A stretch of 64,000 nucleotides of DNA from Dryocola sp051297175 (lineage in GTDB: Bacteria > Pseudomonadota > Gammaproteobacteria > Enterobacterales > Enterobacteriaceae): positions 4,964,135 through 5,028,134 of the forward strand of contig NZ_JBINNY010000001.1 in NCBI RefSeq assembly GCF_051297175.1, written 5' to 3'. The position numbers and the translations under genes are program-made. Below are positions 41,761 to 50,382 of this stretch, in pieces; positions within the stretch are counted from its first letter, which is position 1, and the number at the start of each line of letters is the position of its first letter. Under the pieces are notes generated by a model that had not been told where the DNA came from, made no database searches, and worked only from the letters and a program-made list of their open reading frames with translations.

Positions 41761-43590
41761 ATGTGTGGAATTGTTGGCGCGGTCGCGCAACGTGATATCG
41801 CTGAGATCCTTCTCGAAGGATTACGTCGTCTGGAATACCGCGGCTATGACTCCGCGGGGCTGGCCGTCGTAGACGAACAGGGTCACATGACCCGCCTGCG
41901 TCGTCTGGGTAAAGTACAAAAACTGGCGGAAGCTGCCGAAGAAACCGCGCTGCACGGCGGCACAGGTATTGCCCACACCCGTTGGGCAACCCATGGCGAA
42001 CCTTCTGAAGTGAACGCTCACCCGCATGTGTCCGACCATATCGTGGTTGTCCACAACGGCATTATTGAAAACCACGAACCGCTGCGTGAAGCATTGCAGG
42101 CGCGCGGCTACACGTTTGTTTCTCAGACCGATACCGAAGTAATCGCTCACTTAGTGCACTGGGAGCTGGAACAGGGCGGCTCGCTGCGCGAAGCCGTGCT
42201 GCGCACCATTCCTCAGCTGCGCGGTGCCTACGGTACGGTGATCATGGATACCCGTAATCCGGGCGTTCTGCTGGCCGCGCGCTCCGGTAGCCCGATGGTT
42301 ATCGGTCTCGGCATGGGCGAAAACTTTATCGCGTCCGACCAGCTGGCGCTGCTGCCGGTGACACGTCGCTTTATCTTCCTGGAAGAAGGCGATATCGCCG
42401 AAGTGACCCGCCGTGCCGTTACCGTGTTCGACACCAAAGGCGAACAGGTGGAGCGTCCGGACATCGAATCTAATCTGCAGTACGACGCGGGCGACAAAGG
42501 CATTTATCGCCACTACATGCAGAAAGAGATCTACGAACAGCCTAACGCCATCAAAAACACCCTGGCCGGGCGCATCAGCCACGGCGAAGTCGATTTGACC
42601 GAGCTTGGCCCGCAGGCCAACGAAATGCTCTCTCAGGTTGAGCACATTCAGATTGTCGCCTGCGGCACCTCCTATAACTCAGGGATGGTTTCTCGCTACT
42701 GGTTTGAAGCTTTAGCGGGCGTGCCTTGCGACGTGGAAATCGCCTCTGAATTCCGCTACCGCAAATCCGCGGTGCGCCGTAACAGCCTGATGATCACCCT
42801 TTCCCAGTCCGGGGAAACGGCGGATACCCTGGCAGCGCTGCGCCTGTCTAAAGAGCTGGGCTACCTGGGGTCGCTGGCGATTTGTAACGTGCCGGGCTCA
42901 TCCCTCGTGCGCGAATCCGATCTGGCGCTGATGACCAACGCGGGCACCGAAATCGGCGTAGCGTCCACCAAGGCGTTCACCACCCAGCTGACCGTTCTAC
43001 TGATGCTGGTGGCGAAACTTAGCCGCCTGAAAGGTGCCGATGCGCAGATTGAGCACGACATCGTGCACGGCCTGCAGGCCCTGCCGAGCCGCATCGAGCA
43101 GATGCTGTCGCAGGACAAACGCATCGAAGCGCTGGCGGAAGATTTCTCCGACAAGCATCACGCGCTGTTCTTAGGCCGTGGCGATCAGTATCCGATCGCG
43201 ATGGAAGGCGCGCTGAAGCTCAAAGAGATCTCCTACATTCATGCGGAAGCCTACGCGGCGGGCGAGCTGAAACACGGCCCGCTGGCGCTGATTGACGCGG
43301 ATATGCCGGTAATCGTGGTGGCTCCAAACAATGAGCTGCTGGAAAAACTGAAGTCCAACATCGAAGAAGTGCGCGCGCGCGGCGGCCAGCTGTACGTATT
43401 TGCCGACCGCGATGCAGGCTTTGCCAGCAGCGATAATATGCACATTATCGAGATGCCACATGTAGAAGAGGTCATTGCGCCAATCTTCTACACCGTGCCG
43501 TTGCAGCTGCTGTCTTACCACGTTGCGCTGATCAAAGGCACCGATGTGGACCAGCCGCGCAACCTCGCAAAATCGGTTACCGTGGAATAA
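41761..43590 (+). CDS. glmS: glutamine--fructose-6-phosphate aminotransferase GlmS
   Basis: A 609-residue enzyme making glucosamine-6-phosphate. The catalytic Cys of the class II glutamine amidotransferase domain is exposed by removal of Met (MCGIVGAVAQRDIAE). Two SIS sugar-binding domains follow (SQSGETADT near residue 348, and the second near residue 470), and the C-terminus is DQPRNLAKSVTVE, as expected. In E. coli glmS is controlled by the GlmY/GlmZ small RNAs; I did not verify that site. Confidence 0.97.
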   Translation: MCGIVGAVAQRDIAEILLEGLRRLEYRGYDSAGLAVVDEQGHMTRLRRLGKVQKLAEAAEETALHGGTGIAHTRWATHGEPSEVNAHPHVSDHIVVVHNGIIENHEPLREALQARGYTFVSQTDTEVIAHLVHWELEQGGSLREAVLRTIPQLRGAYGTVIMDTRNPGVLLAARSGSPMVIGLGMGENFIASDQLALLPVTRRFIFLEEGDIAEVTRRAVTVFDTKGEQVERPDIESNLQYDAGDKGIYRHYMQKEIYEQPNAIKNTLAGRISHGEVDLTELGPQANEMLSQVEHIQIVACGTSYNSGMVSRYWFEALAGVPCDVEIASEFRYRKSAVRRNSLMITLSQSGETADTLAALRLSKELGYLGSLAICNVPGSSLVRESDLALMTNAGTEIGVASTKAFTTQLTVLLMLVAKLSRLKGADAQIEHDIVHGLQALPSRIEQMLSQDKRIEALAEDFSDKHHALFLGRGDQYPIAMEGALKLKEISYIHAEAYAAGELKHGPLALIDADMPVIVVAPNNELLEKLKSNIEEVRARGGQLYVFADRDAGFASSDNMHIIEMPHVEEVIAPIFYTVPLQLLSYHVALIKGTDVDQPRNLAKSVTVE

Positions 43591-43612
43591 TTTCTGGACC
43601 CGATTTGTTTCT

Positions 43613-43638
43613 AAAAGCTGCCTTTTGGCAGCTTTTTT
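43613..43638 (+). terminator. glmS terminator
   Basis: AAAAGCTGCC and GGCAGCTTTT pair around a TTTT loop, followed by further T residues. It separates glmUS from the pst operon. Confidence 0.85.
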
Positions 43639-43720
43639 ATTATCGGGATAATATTTGTAAGTGGTTGTTTAATATTGGATAAATTTAATTATTTCGCTTA
43701 AGTGACACCGTCTAAGAGGG

Positions 43721-43772
43721 TTGTCATAAAACTGTCATAATTCGTACATTTAACTGTCACCAAACTGTCCTA
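43721..43772 (+). promoter_or_regulatory. pstS promoter with tandem Pho boxes
   Basis: Two 18-19-bp Pho boxes built from CTGTCATA-like direct repeats: TTGTCATAAAACTGTCATA (43721-43739) and CTGTCACCAAACTGTCCTA (43754-43772). PhoB bound here activates the operon under phosphate starvation. A -10 region should follow around TATTTTCTAT just downstream. Confidence 0.88.
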
Positions 43773-43831
43773 TTTTCTATCCTGCAACGACTTAACAACG
43801 AATTACGTTTATCACCTCTGCAGGAGACATT

Positions 43832-44872
43832 ATGAAAGTTATGCGTACCACTGTCGCAACTGTTGTCGCCGCGACCTTATCCCTGACTGCTTTTGGCGCA
43901 TCTGCCGCTGCAAGCCTGACTGGTGCCGGTGCAACATTCCCTGCGCCGGTGTATGCCAAATGGGCAGATACCTACCAAAAATCAACTGGTAACAAAGTAA
44001 ACTACCAGGGTATCGGCTCCTCAGGTGGCGTTAAACAAATTATTGCTAATACCGTGGATTTCGGTGCGTCTGATGCCCCACTGGCTGACGACAAGCTGCA
44101 GCAGGAAGGCCTGTTCCAGTTCCCGACCGTCATCGGCGGCGTGGTGCTGGCGGTTAACCTGCCGGGCGTGAAGTCCGGTGAGCTGGTGCTCGACGGCAAA
44201 ACCCTGGGCGATATCTACCTCGGCAAAATCAAAAAATGGGATGACGAAGCTATCGCTAAACTCAACCCAGGCATGAAGCTTCCACAGCAGAACATCGCGG
44301 TTGTGCGTCGTGCTGACGGCTCCGGTACTTCCTTCGTCTTCACCAGCTACCTGGCGAAAGTGAACGAAGAGTGGAAATCCAAAATCGGCGCGGGCTCTAC
44401 CGTTAACTGGCCAACCGGCTTGGGCGGCAAGGGTAACGACGGTATCGCCGCCTTCGTTCAACGTCTGCCGGGTTCCATTGGTTACGTTGAATATGCTTAC
44501 GCTAAGCAGAACAACCTCGCTTACACCAAGCTGATTTCAGCCGACGGCAAGCCGGTCGCCCCTTCTGAAGAAAACTTTGCTAACGCCGCCAAAGGCGCTG
44601 ACTGGAGCAAATCTTTCGCTCAGGATCTAACTAACCAGAAAGGTGCGGAAGCGTGGCCTATCACCTCCACCACCTTCATCCTGGTTCACAAAGAGCAGAA
44701 GAATCCGCAGCAGGGCGCTGAAGTGCTGAAGTTCTTCGACTGGGCATATAAAGAGGGTGCAAAACAGGCTAACGACCTGGATTACGCTTCCCTGCCAGAT
44801 GCCGTGGTTGAGCAGGTTCGCGCTGCATGGAAAACCAACGTCAAAGACAGCTCCGGTAAGGCGTTGTATTAA
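43832..44872 (+). CDS. pstS: periplasmic phosphate-binding protein PstS
   Basis: A 346-residue periplasmic protein with a signal peptide (MKVMRTTVATVVAATLSLTA, cleavage after ASA). The mature N-terminus SLTGAGATFPAPVY and the RADGSGTSFVF segment hold the phosphate ligands. It captures inorganic phosphate for the PstCAB importer and takes part in PhoR signalling. It is the first gene of pstSCAB-phoU. Confidence 0.97.
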   Translation: MKVMRTTVATVVAATLSLTAFGASAAASLTGAGATFPAPVYAKWADTYQKSTGNKVNYQGIGSSGGVKQIIANTVDFGASDAPLADDKLQQEGLFQFPTVIGGVVLAVNLPGVKSGELVLDGKTLGDIYLGKIKKWDDEAIAKLNPGMKLPQQNIAVVRRADGSGTSFVFTSYLAKVNEEWKSKIGAGSTVNWPTGLGGKGNDGIAAFVQRLPGSIGYVEYAYAKQNNLAYTKLISADGKPVAPSEENFANAAKGADWSKSFAQDLTNQKGAEAWPITSTTFILVHKEQKNPQQGAEVLKFFDWAYKEGAKQANDLDYASLPDAVVEQVRAAWKTNVKDSSGKALY

Positions 44873-44888
44873 TTTAGCATTATGACGA

Positions 44889-44922
44889 AAATGTCGGGTA
44901 AGCGTAGCGACACCCGACATTT
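44889..44922. repeat. palindromic repeat between pstS and pstC
   Basis: AAATGTCGGGT and ACCCGACATTT form an 11-bp stem around a 12-nt interior containing GCGTAGCG. It belongs with the TCGGGT palindromes at 41564 and 52568. At this position it may stabilise the abundant pstS message. Confidence 0.65.
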
Positions 44923-44956
44923 CGTAAGAAACGTATTCAAACTAAAAGAGTAATTT

Positions 44957-45919
44957 ATGGCGGTAAGTAAGCCGACGTTCAAAGCCCCTGGTAAACAAGG
45001 CGATGTCATCTTCAGTGCGCTGGTAAAACTGGCTGCGCTGATTGTGCTATTTCTGCTGGGCGGCATTATCATCTCGCTCATCATCTCCTCCTGGCCAAGC
45101 ATTCAGAAGTTTGGCTTCGCGTTCCTGTGGACCAAAGAGTGGGATGCCCCTAACGATATCTATGGTGCGCTGGTGCCGATTTACGGCACGCTGGTCACCT
45201 CGTTTATCGCACTGCTGATTGCCGTGCCGGTGAGCTTTGGTATCGCCCTGTTCCTGACCGAACTGGCGCCCGGCTGGCTGCGTCGCCCGTTAGGCATCGC
45301 CATTGAGCTGCTGGCCGCCATTCCCAGTATCGTTTACGGCATGTGGGGCCTGTTTATCTTTGCACCGCTGTTTGCGAAGTACTTCCAGGAGCCGGTTGGC
45401 AACGTGCTTTCCTCCGTGCCGATTGTCGGCGCGCTGTTCTCCGGCCCGGCGTTTGGTATCGGTATTCTCGCCGCAGGCGTAATTCTGGCCATCATGATCA
45501 TTCCCTACATCGCCTCGGTTATGCGCGATGTGTTTGAACAAACGCCGGTGATGATGAAAGAGTCGGCCTACGGCATCGGCTGCACCACCTGGGAAGTTAT
45601 CTGGCGCATCGTCCTGCCGTTCACCAAAAACGGCGTGATCGGCGGCGTAATGCTGGGCCTTGGCCGCGCGCTGGGCGAAACCATGGCGGTGACCTTTATC
45701 ATCGGCAACACCTACCAGCTCGACAGCGCCTCGCTGTACATGCCGGGCAACAGCATTACCTCTGCGCTAGCGAACGAATTTGCCGAAGCGGAATCTGGCC
45801 TGCATACCGCAGCGCTGATGGAGCTTGGCCTGATCCTGTTTGTTATCACCTTTATCGTGCTGGCGATCTCTAAGTTCATGATCATGCGCCTGGCGAAGAA
45901 CGAGGGGACGCGCTCGTGA
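44957..45919 (+). CDS. pstC: phosphate ABC transporter permease PstC
   Basis: A 320-residue inner-membrane permease with six hydrophobic helices. The ABC-permease EAA loop is KESAYGIGCTTWEVIWRIVL at about residue 196. It overlaps pstA by four bases (GTGA), so translation is coupled. Confidence 0.96.
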   Translation: MAVSKPTFKAPGKQGDVIFSALVKLAALIVLFLLGGIIISLIISSWPSIQKFGFAFLWTKEWDAPNDIYGALVPIYGTLVTSFIALLIAVPVSFGIALFLTELAPGWLRRPLGIAIELLAAIPSIVYGMWGLFIFAPLFAKYFQEPVGNVLSSVPIVGALFSGPAFGIGILAAGVILAIMIIPYIASVMRDVFEQTPVMMKESAYGIGCTTWEVIWRIVLPFTKNGVIGGVMLGLGRALGETMAVTFIIGNTYQLDSASLYMPGNSITSALANEFAEAESGLHTAALMELGLILFVITFIVLAISKFMIMRLAKNEGTRS

Positions 45920-46806
45920 CCACAATGGAAATGCAACCTAAAGCACAGCTGGCGGAATCGCGCCGCAAGATGCAGGCGCGTCGCCGCATGAAAAACCGTA
46001 TCGCCCTGACGCTCTCCATGGGCACCATGGCGTTCGGCCTGTTCTGGCTGGTGTGGATTCTTTTCTCGACAATTACGCGCGGTATCGACGGCATGTCGCT
46101 TGCGCTGTTCACCGAAATGACGCCGCCGCCGAACACCGCAGGCGGTGGCCTTGCTAACGCCCTGGCGGGCAGCGGCCTGTTGATTCTCTGGGCGACCGTG
46201 TTTGGTACGCCGCTTGGCATCATGGCCGGGATTTATCTTGCCGAATACGGCCGCAAATCCTGGCTGGCGGAGGTGATTCGTTTTATTAACGACATCCTAC
46301 TTTCCGCGCCGTCGATTGTTGTGGGCCTGTTCGTCTACACCGTGGTGGTGGCGAAGATGCAGCACTTCTCCGGCTGGGCCGGGGTGATCGCCCTGGCGCT
46401 GCTGCAAATCCCGATTGTCATTCGTACCACCGAAAATATGATGAAACTGGTGCCGGACAGCCTGCGTGAAGCGGCCTACGCGCTGGGAACGCCAAAATGG
46501 AAAATGATTTCCGCCATTACGCTTAAAGCCTCTGTTTCCGGGATTATCACCGGGGTGCTGTTGGCGATTGCGCGTATCGCGGGTGAAACCGCCCCGCTGC
46601 TGTTCACCTCCCTCTCCAACCAGTTCTGGAGCACGGATATGATGCAGCCGCTGGCTAACCTGCCGGTGACGATTTTCAAATTCGCCATGAGCCCGTTTGC
46701 CGAATGGCAGCAGCTGGCGTGGGCTGGGGTACTGATTATTACCCTGTGCGTTCTGCTGTTGAACATTCTGGCGCGTGTGATTTTCTCAAAGAGTAAACAC
46801 GGTTAA
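45916..46806 (+). CDS. pstA: phosphate ABC transporter permease PstA
   Basis: A 296-residue permease, the E. coli length. The start is the GTG that overlaps the pstC TGA, giving MTTMEMQPKAQLAESRRKMQ. The EAA loop is LREAAYALGTPKWKMISAIT near residue 185. It pairs with PstC to form the membrane channel. Confidence 0.95.
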   Translation: MTTMEMQPKAQLAESRRKMQARRRMKNRIALTLSMGTMAFGLFWLVWILFSTITRGIDGMSLALFTEMTPPPNTAGGGLANALAGSGLLILWATVFGTPLGIMAGIYLAEYGRKSWLAEVIRFINDILLSAPSIVVGLFVYTVVVAKMQHFSGWAGVIALALLQIPIVIRTTENMMKLVPDSLREAAYALGTPKWKMISAITLKASVSGIITGVLLAIARIAGETAPLLFTSLSNQFWSTDMMQPLANLPVTIFKFAMSPFAEWQQLAWAGVLIITLCVLLLNILARVIFSKSKHG

Positions 46807-46853
46807 ATTTTGCGGCGCGGCACAGGCGGCGTCGGACGGAGATTAAGAAACAG

Positions 46854-47627
46854 ATGAGTATGGTTGATACTGCCCCGGGCAAAATTCAGGTTCGCGATTT
46901 GAACTTCTTCTACGGGAAGTTCCATGCCCTGAAAAACATCAATCTGGATATCGCGAAGAACCAGGTTACCGCTTTCATTGGTCCATCAGGCTGTGGCAAA
47001 TCCACCCTGCTGCGTACTTTTAACAAAATGTACTCGCTCTACCCGGAGCAGCGCGCCGAAGGCGTAATCCTGCTGGATGGGGAAAATATTCTCACCCAGA
47101 GCCAGGATATCGCCCTGCTGCGCGCCAAAGTCGGCATGGTTTTCCAGAAGCCGACGCCGTTCCCGATGTCGATATATGACAACATCGCCTTCGGCGTGCG
47201 CCTGTTTGAGAAGCTCTCGCGCAGCGATATGGACGAGCGCGTGCAGTGGGCTTTGACCAAAGCCGCATTATGGAATGAAACCAAAGATAAATTGCACCAG
47301 AGCGGATACAGTCTCTCCGGCGGTCAGCAGCAGCGCCTGTGCATCGCGCGCGGCATCGCTATTCGCCCGGACGTGCTGCTGCTTGATGAGCCGTGTTCGG
47401 CCCTCGACCCGATCTCAACCGGGCGCATCGAGGAGCTTATCACCGAGCTGAAACAGGATTACACCGTGGTGATTGTGACCCACAACATGCAGCAGGCGGC
47501 GCGCTGTTCCGACCATACGGCGTTTATGTATCTGGGCGAGCTTATCGAATTTAGCGAAACCGACACGCTGTTTACCACCCCTGCTAAGAAACAGACCGAA
47601 GACTACATTACTGGCCGCTACGGTTGA
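46854..47627 (+). CDS. pstB: phosphate ABC transporter ATPase PstB
   Basis: A 257-residue ABC ATPase with Walker A GPSGCGKST at about residue 43, signature LSGGQQQR, Walker B VLLLDEP and switch His in VTHNMQQAARCSD. It energises phosphate import. The gap to phoU is 13 bp. Confidence 0.97.
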   Translation: MSMVDTAPGKIQVRDLNFFYGKFHALKNINLDIAKNQVTAFIGPSGCGKSTLLRTFNKMYSLYPEQRAEGVILLDGENILTQSQDIALLRAKVGMVFQKPTPFPMSIYDNIAFGVRLFEKLSRSDMDERVQWALTKAALWNETKDKLHQSGYSLSGGQQQRLCIARGIAIRPDVLLLDEPCSALDPISTGRIEELITELKQDYTVVIVTHNMQQAARCSDHTAFMYLGELIEFSETDTLFTTPAKKQTEDYITGRYG

Positions 47628-47640
47628 TTTGGAGAACACG

Positions 47641-48366
47641 ATGGACAGCCTCAATCTCAACAAACACATTTCCGGTCAGTTTAACGCTGAGCTGGAATAC
47701 ATCCGCACTCAGGTGATGACCATGGGCGGGCTGGTGGAACAACAGCTCTCCGACGCCATCACGGCGATGCATAATCAGGACAGCGAGCTGGCAAAGCGCG
47801 TCATCGAAGGCGACCAGAAGGTCAACATGATGGAGGTGGCGATCGACGAAGCCTGCGTGCGCATCATCGCCAAACGCCAGCCGACCGCCAGCGACCTGCG
47901 ACTGGTGATGGCCATTATCAAGACGATTTCCGAGCTGGAACGCATCGGCGACGTGGCGGACAAAATCTGCCGCACGGCGCTTGAGAAGTTTTCCCAGCAG
48001 CACCAGCCGCTGCTGGTGAGCCTGGAATCTCTGGGCCGCCACACGGTGCAGATGCTGCACGACGTGCTGGACGCCTTTGCGCGCATGGATCTGGACGAAG
48101 CGGTGCGCATCTACCGCGAAGATAAGAAAGTTGACCAGGAATATGAAGGCATCGTGCGCCAGCTGATGACCTACATGATGGAAGACTCGCGCACCATTCC
48201 AAGCGTGCTGACAGCGCTGTTTTGCGCCCGCTCCATCGAGCGTATCGGCGATCGCTGCCAGAATATCTGCGAATTTATTTTCTACTTTGTGAAGGGCCAG
48301 GATTTCCGTCACGTGGGCGGCGACGAGCTGGATAAGCTGCTGGCGGGAAAAGATCCGAAAGAGTGA
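47641..48366 (+). CDS. phoU: phosphate signalling regulator PhoU
   Basis: A 241-residue protein of two three-helix bundles with the repeated metal-binding E/DxxxD motif (for example DEAVRIYREDKKVDQEYEG). It connects the Pst transporter to PhoR and prevents Pho activation when phosphate is plentiful. The ATG at 47641 has a GGAG site; a longer reading of four more residues has none. It is the last gene of the operon. Confidence 0.96.
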   Translation: MDSLNLNKHISGQFNAELEYIRTQVMTMGGLVEQQLSDAITAMHNQDSELAKRVIEGDQKVNMMEVAIDEACVRIIAKRQPTASDLRLVMAIIKTISELERIGDVADKICRTALEKFSQQHQPLLVSLESLGRHTVQMLHDVLDAFARMDLDEAVRIYREDKKVDQEYEGIVRQLMTYMMEDSRTIPSVLTALFCARSIERIGDRCQNICEFIFYFVKGQDFRHVGGDELDKLLAGKDPKE

Positions 48367-48368
48367 TT

Positions 48369-48447
48369 CCCCTCACCCCGGCCCTCTCCCCCCAAGAGAG
48401 GGAGAAAAGAAAGTCCCCTCTCCTGGGGGAGAGGGTTAGGGTGAGGG
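48369..48447. repeat. long C/G-rich imperfect palindrome after phoU
   Basis: CCCTCACCCC..CCCTCTCCCCC on the left is complementary to GGGGGAGAGGGTTAGGGTGAGGG on the right, with a 20-30 nt centre, giving an imperfect hairpin of about 25 pairs. Such CCCTCACCC palindromes are common extragenic repeats in enterics. It marks the left boundary of the accessory insert and may end phoU transcription. Confidence 0.7.
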
Positions 48448-48455
48448 CGTTATGC

Positions 48456-48555
48456 TTAACCCGTAATATCCCAGCCGCGAGCACGCCATAATTCCGGCAA
48501 TTGCGATAAATCCGTGAACGTGGTGACTTTTGGATGGTCGATCGGCCTGTTGTGC
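48456..48555 (-). pseudogene. duplicated 3' end of yieH (fragment)
   Basis: These 100 bp match the last 100 bp of the intact yieH (50383-50482) with four differences. Read in the yieH frame it encodes HNRPIDHPKVTTFTD, then LSQLPELWRARGWDITG and a stop; only one of the four changes alters an amino acid (Ala to Ser) and three are third-position silent changes. No start or phosphatase motif is present, so it is not a functional gene. The frame stays open leftwards from about 48672, across the downstream end of the immunity gene, but without a start codon. Confidence 0.85.
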
Positions 48556-48646
48556 TTCACTTTGAATACACCGGAAACGCCATCCGTGGTGATCCGGTGG
48601 GGCAGGTATCGGATGTTATGGTAAATCCGCAATCCTGTAATTATCC

Positions 48647-48847
48647 TTACGGGATATAATCCGTTACTTGCTCAGGTAAAAGATCAGGCATCGCAGTAGT
48701 TCGCCCTTCATCATCAACAAATTCAACCATGTAAGCCAGATATGGTTTTTCATGTATGAATACTATGGTACCCACCATGCCTTTAGTTAACCCCTCATTC
48801 GGCAAATCTTCCGCTAACACAACCACTTCAAACTCTTCTCTTCTCAT
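48647..48847 (-). CDS. putative immunity protein, DUF4926-like
   Basis: A 66-residue acidic protein beginning MRREEFEVVVLAEDLPNEGL, followed by KGMVGTIVFIHEKPYLAYMV and EFVDDEGRTTAMPDLLPEQV. This pattern resembles DUF4926 proteins, which are often encoded next to toxin domains. It starts 10 bp after the toxin stop on the same strand, the usual toxin-immunity order. The ATG at 48847 was chosen over an upstream TTG because it begins at the domain. The family assignment is from memory of the pattern; the immunity role is inferred from position. Base composition is more AT-rich than in neighbouring core genes. Confidence 0.65.
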   Translation of the reverse strand: MRREEFEVVVLAEDLPNEGLTKGMVGTIVFIHEKPYLAYMVEFVDDEGRTTAMPDLLPEQVTDYIP

Positions 48848-48857
48848 GGCCTGTATC

Positions 48858-49988
48858 TCACTTAACAAAAATCGTCGTCATGCGTGGAACGACGGCATCA
48901 GGTTCATATATCCAACCAGTGCGTACTATCACAGTCTCACCGTTAGCGCCTAATATCGGCATGTCTACGGCCATTCGCTGCCCGTGTAGGTTTGCGTCCA
49001 AAACCTTAGCCGGGGCGGTTAATATGCCCTCCTGGACTCTACTCGCTAACACATCAGAATTTGTCGGGTTATAACCCAGCGCTGACTGGAATACTCTAGC
49101 CTTATGCCCCCCTTTCGGGTGGGTAACATCTAAGGAGTAAGTGGATAGTTTTCTGTAATCTACAACGGCGTGTTCGGCATTTAGTAATGTGCCTGAATTT
49201 GAGGTAAACCCCTTTAAAGCGGGAGATTCAAATGTTGGAATTTTGCTGTAATTAGATATTTCACTAATCTCATTTGCACCTCCCAAGCGACCAAGGCCAA
49301 GACCCGCCGCAACAGAGGCTCCCGCAATAATCAGTCCCTTGTTATCCATGACCTGATCGTAACCTGCTGGCGCATCGCCGCCTAGCTGTTTGGCTGTCTG
49401 ATGAAACCCTTCAATATTACCATTATAGATACCGCCAGCCGCCAGAAGTCGTCCCGCAGCCTTGCTGTTGATGGTTTTCGCTGCCTGTGCGTGTTGCACT
49501 GGTGCATCGCCGTAATTCGCCTGCTTTACAGTCGGTGCGGGTTTACGTCCGTTGTGGTTGTTGAGACACTTTTCATAAGCCTTTCTCACTTCGCTTTCGA
49601 ACCACTCGTGATAGTGATCCATAAAACAGTCATAGACTAAATTGCTGTCTTCATCGAAAGAGAACGGATTGCGGCGATTGTCCCACTGGGCGTGAGTGTC
49701 GATGCCGATGATCCAGCCCTCGTCGATATTTCGCTGCGTATCGTAGTAAATGTTATCGGCATAACCCCTCTGACGGCGCTTATCAGGCGCGGAAAACAGG
49801 CTCAGATTTCCGCTTTTGCGTCGGGGGACGTCATGGCAGGAAATGTTATCGGGGTAATGATAATGATCGCTACTGATTTCGTAGAATATTCGCGCTTGGC
49901 TGAAAGCATCCCGCGGAGACAAAATGTACTGAAAATCAGCCGGAGAAAGCTCTCTTTCTGCATCCCATGCTCTTAGTAACCTGAACAT
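48858..49988 (-). CDS. putative polymorphic-toxin protein with C-terminal DUF6883-like domain
   Basis: 376 residues. Residues 1-145 are a soluble region I do not recognise, rich in aromatic and charged residues. Residues 146-215 look like a linker (AAKTINSKAAGRLLAAGGIY). Residues 218-236 are a glycine-rich hydrophobic segment (IIAGASVAAGLGLGRLGG). Residues 270-376 form a compact domain with DVTHPKGGHKARVFQSALGY and VRTGWIYEPDAVVPRM, resembling DUF6883 toxin domains. There is no signal peptide, Rhs core, PAAR or VgrG part, so the delivery route is unknown; an orphan or truncated effector is possible. The ATG has a GGGAG site. An immunity-like gene follows it. Confidence 0.6.
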   Translation of the reverse strand: MFRLLRAWDAERELSPADFQYILSPRDAFSQARIFYEISSDHYHYPDNISCHDVPRRKSGNLSLFSAPDKRRQRGYADNIYYDTQRNIDEGWIIGIDTHAQWDNRRNPFSFDEDSNLVYDCFMDHYHEWFESEVRKAYEKCLNNHNGRKPAPTVKQANYGDAPVQHAQAAKTINSKAAGRLLAAGGIYNGNIEGFHQTAKQLGGDAPAGYDQVMDNKGLIIAGASVAAGLGLGRLGGANEISEISNYSKIPTFESPALKGFTSNSGTLLNAEHAVVDYRKLSTYSLDVTHPKGGHKARVFQSALGYNPTNSDVLASRVQEGILTAPAKVLDANLHGQRMAVDMPILGANGETVIVRTGWIYEPDAVVPRMTTIFVK

Positions 49989-50167
49989 CCATGCTCCCTG
50001 TTCCCATTTTTAAATTAAGGTTATTAAACTTTCAAATAAAGCACCAGGCAAGACATGTCTTATGTTCGTGGTAAAAACACTAAAAGATGGTGTGCCTAAA
50101 AGAGTTTGAAGCCCAATCGTACGAGATCGTACGCCAAGTACATCTTTTGGGTATGCTGGGCGAGTAA

Positions 50168-50344
50168 ATAAAACGAGGGTTTTTAAACCCCGCCAGAGAG
50201 TGTTTCTGTCTTAGTCCATTCAAAGTACCTGGTATTTCTGACTGGAGTCGTGAGAAATCAATCATTCATGCACGGAAAGAGCTAATAGAGGCTAATTCTC
50301 TAGTTAGGGTAAAATGTGGGAGGATTGCCGTGCCAGCGCGGTAG
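50168..50344 (+). pseudogene. possible remnant of a helix-turn-helix protein
   Basis: An open frame of 58 codons with no start codon, within the 394-bp gap 49989-50382. Its translation includes SPFKVPGISDWSREKSIIHA and RKELIEANSLVRVKCGRIAV, a pattern similar to winged-helix/replication-type proteins with ARKELIEA helices. It is probably a decayed fragment. The rest of the gap holds the toxin promoter region, a tandem ATCGTACG repeat (50116-50133) and a short REP-like sequence at about 50350-50375. Confidence 0.3.
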
Positions 50345-50382
50345 TTGTAGGGCGGATAAGCTTGTGTCATCCGCCATCTTTG

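Noticed and set aside
48858..49988. Rhs or CdiA C-terminal fragment
   Set aside because: There are no YD repeats, PxxxxDPxGL-type boundary, VENN motif or filamentous haemagglutinin repeats, so I did not assign it to either class.
50080..50265. 61-codon minus-strand frame between the toxin gene and yieH
   Set aside because: No ribosome-binding site or protein-like pattern, and it overlaps the more protein-like plus-strand fragment.
48369..50382. Prophage, IS element or integrative island with its own integrase
   Set aside because: The insert is only about 2 kb and has no integrase, transposase or inverted-repeat ends; only the yieH direct repeats suggest its mode of entry.
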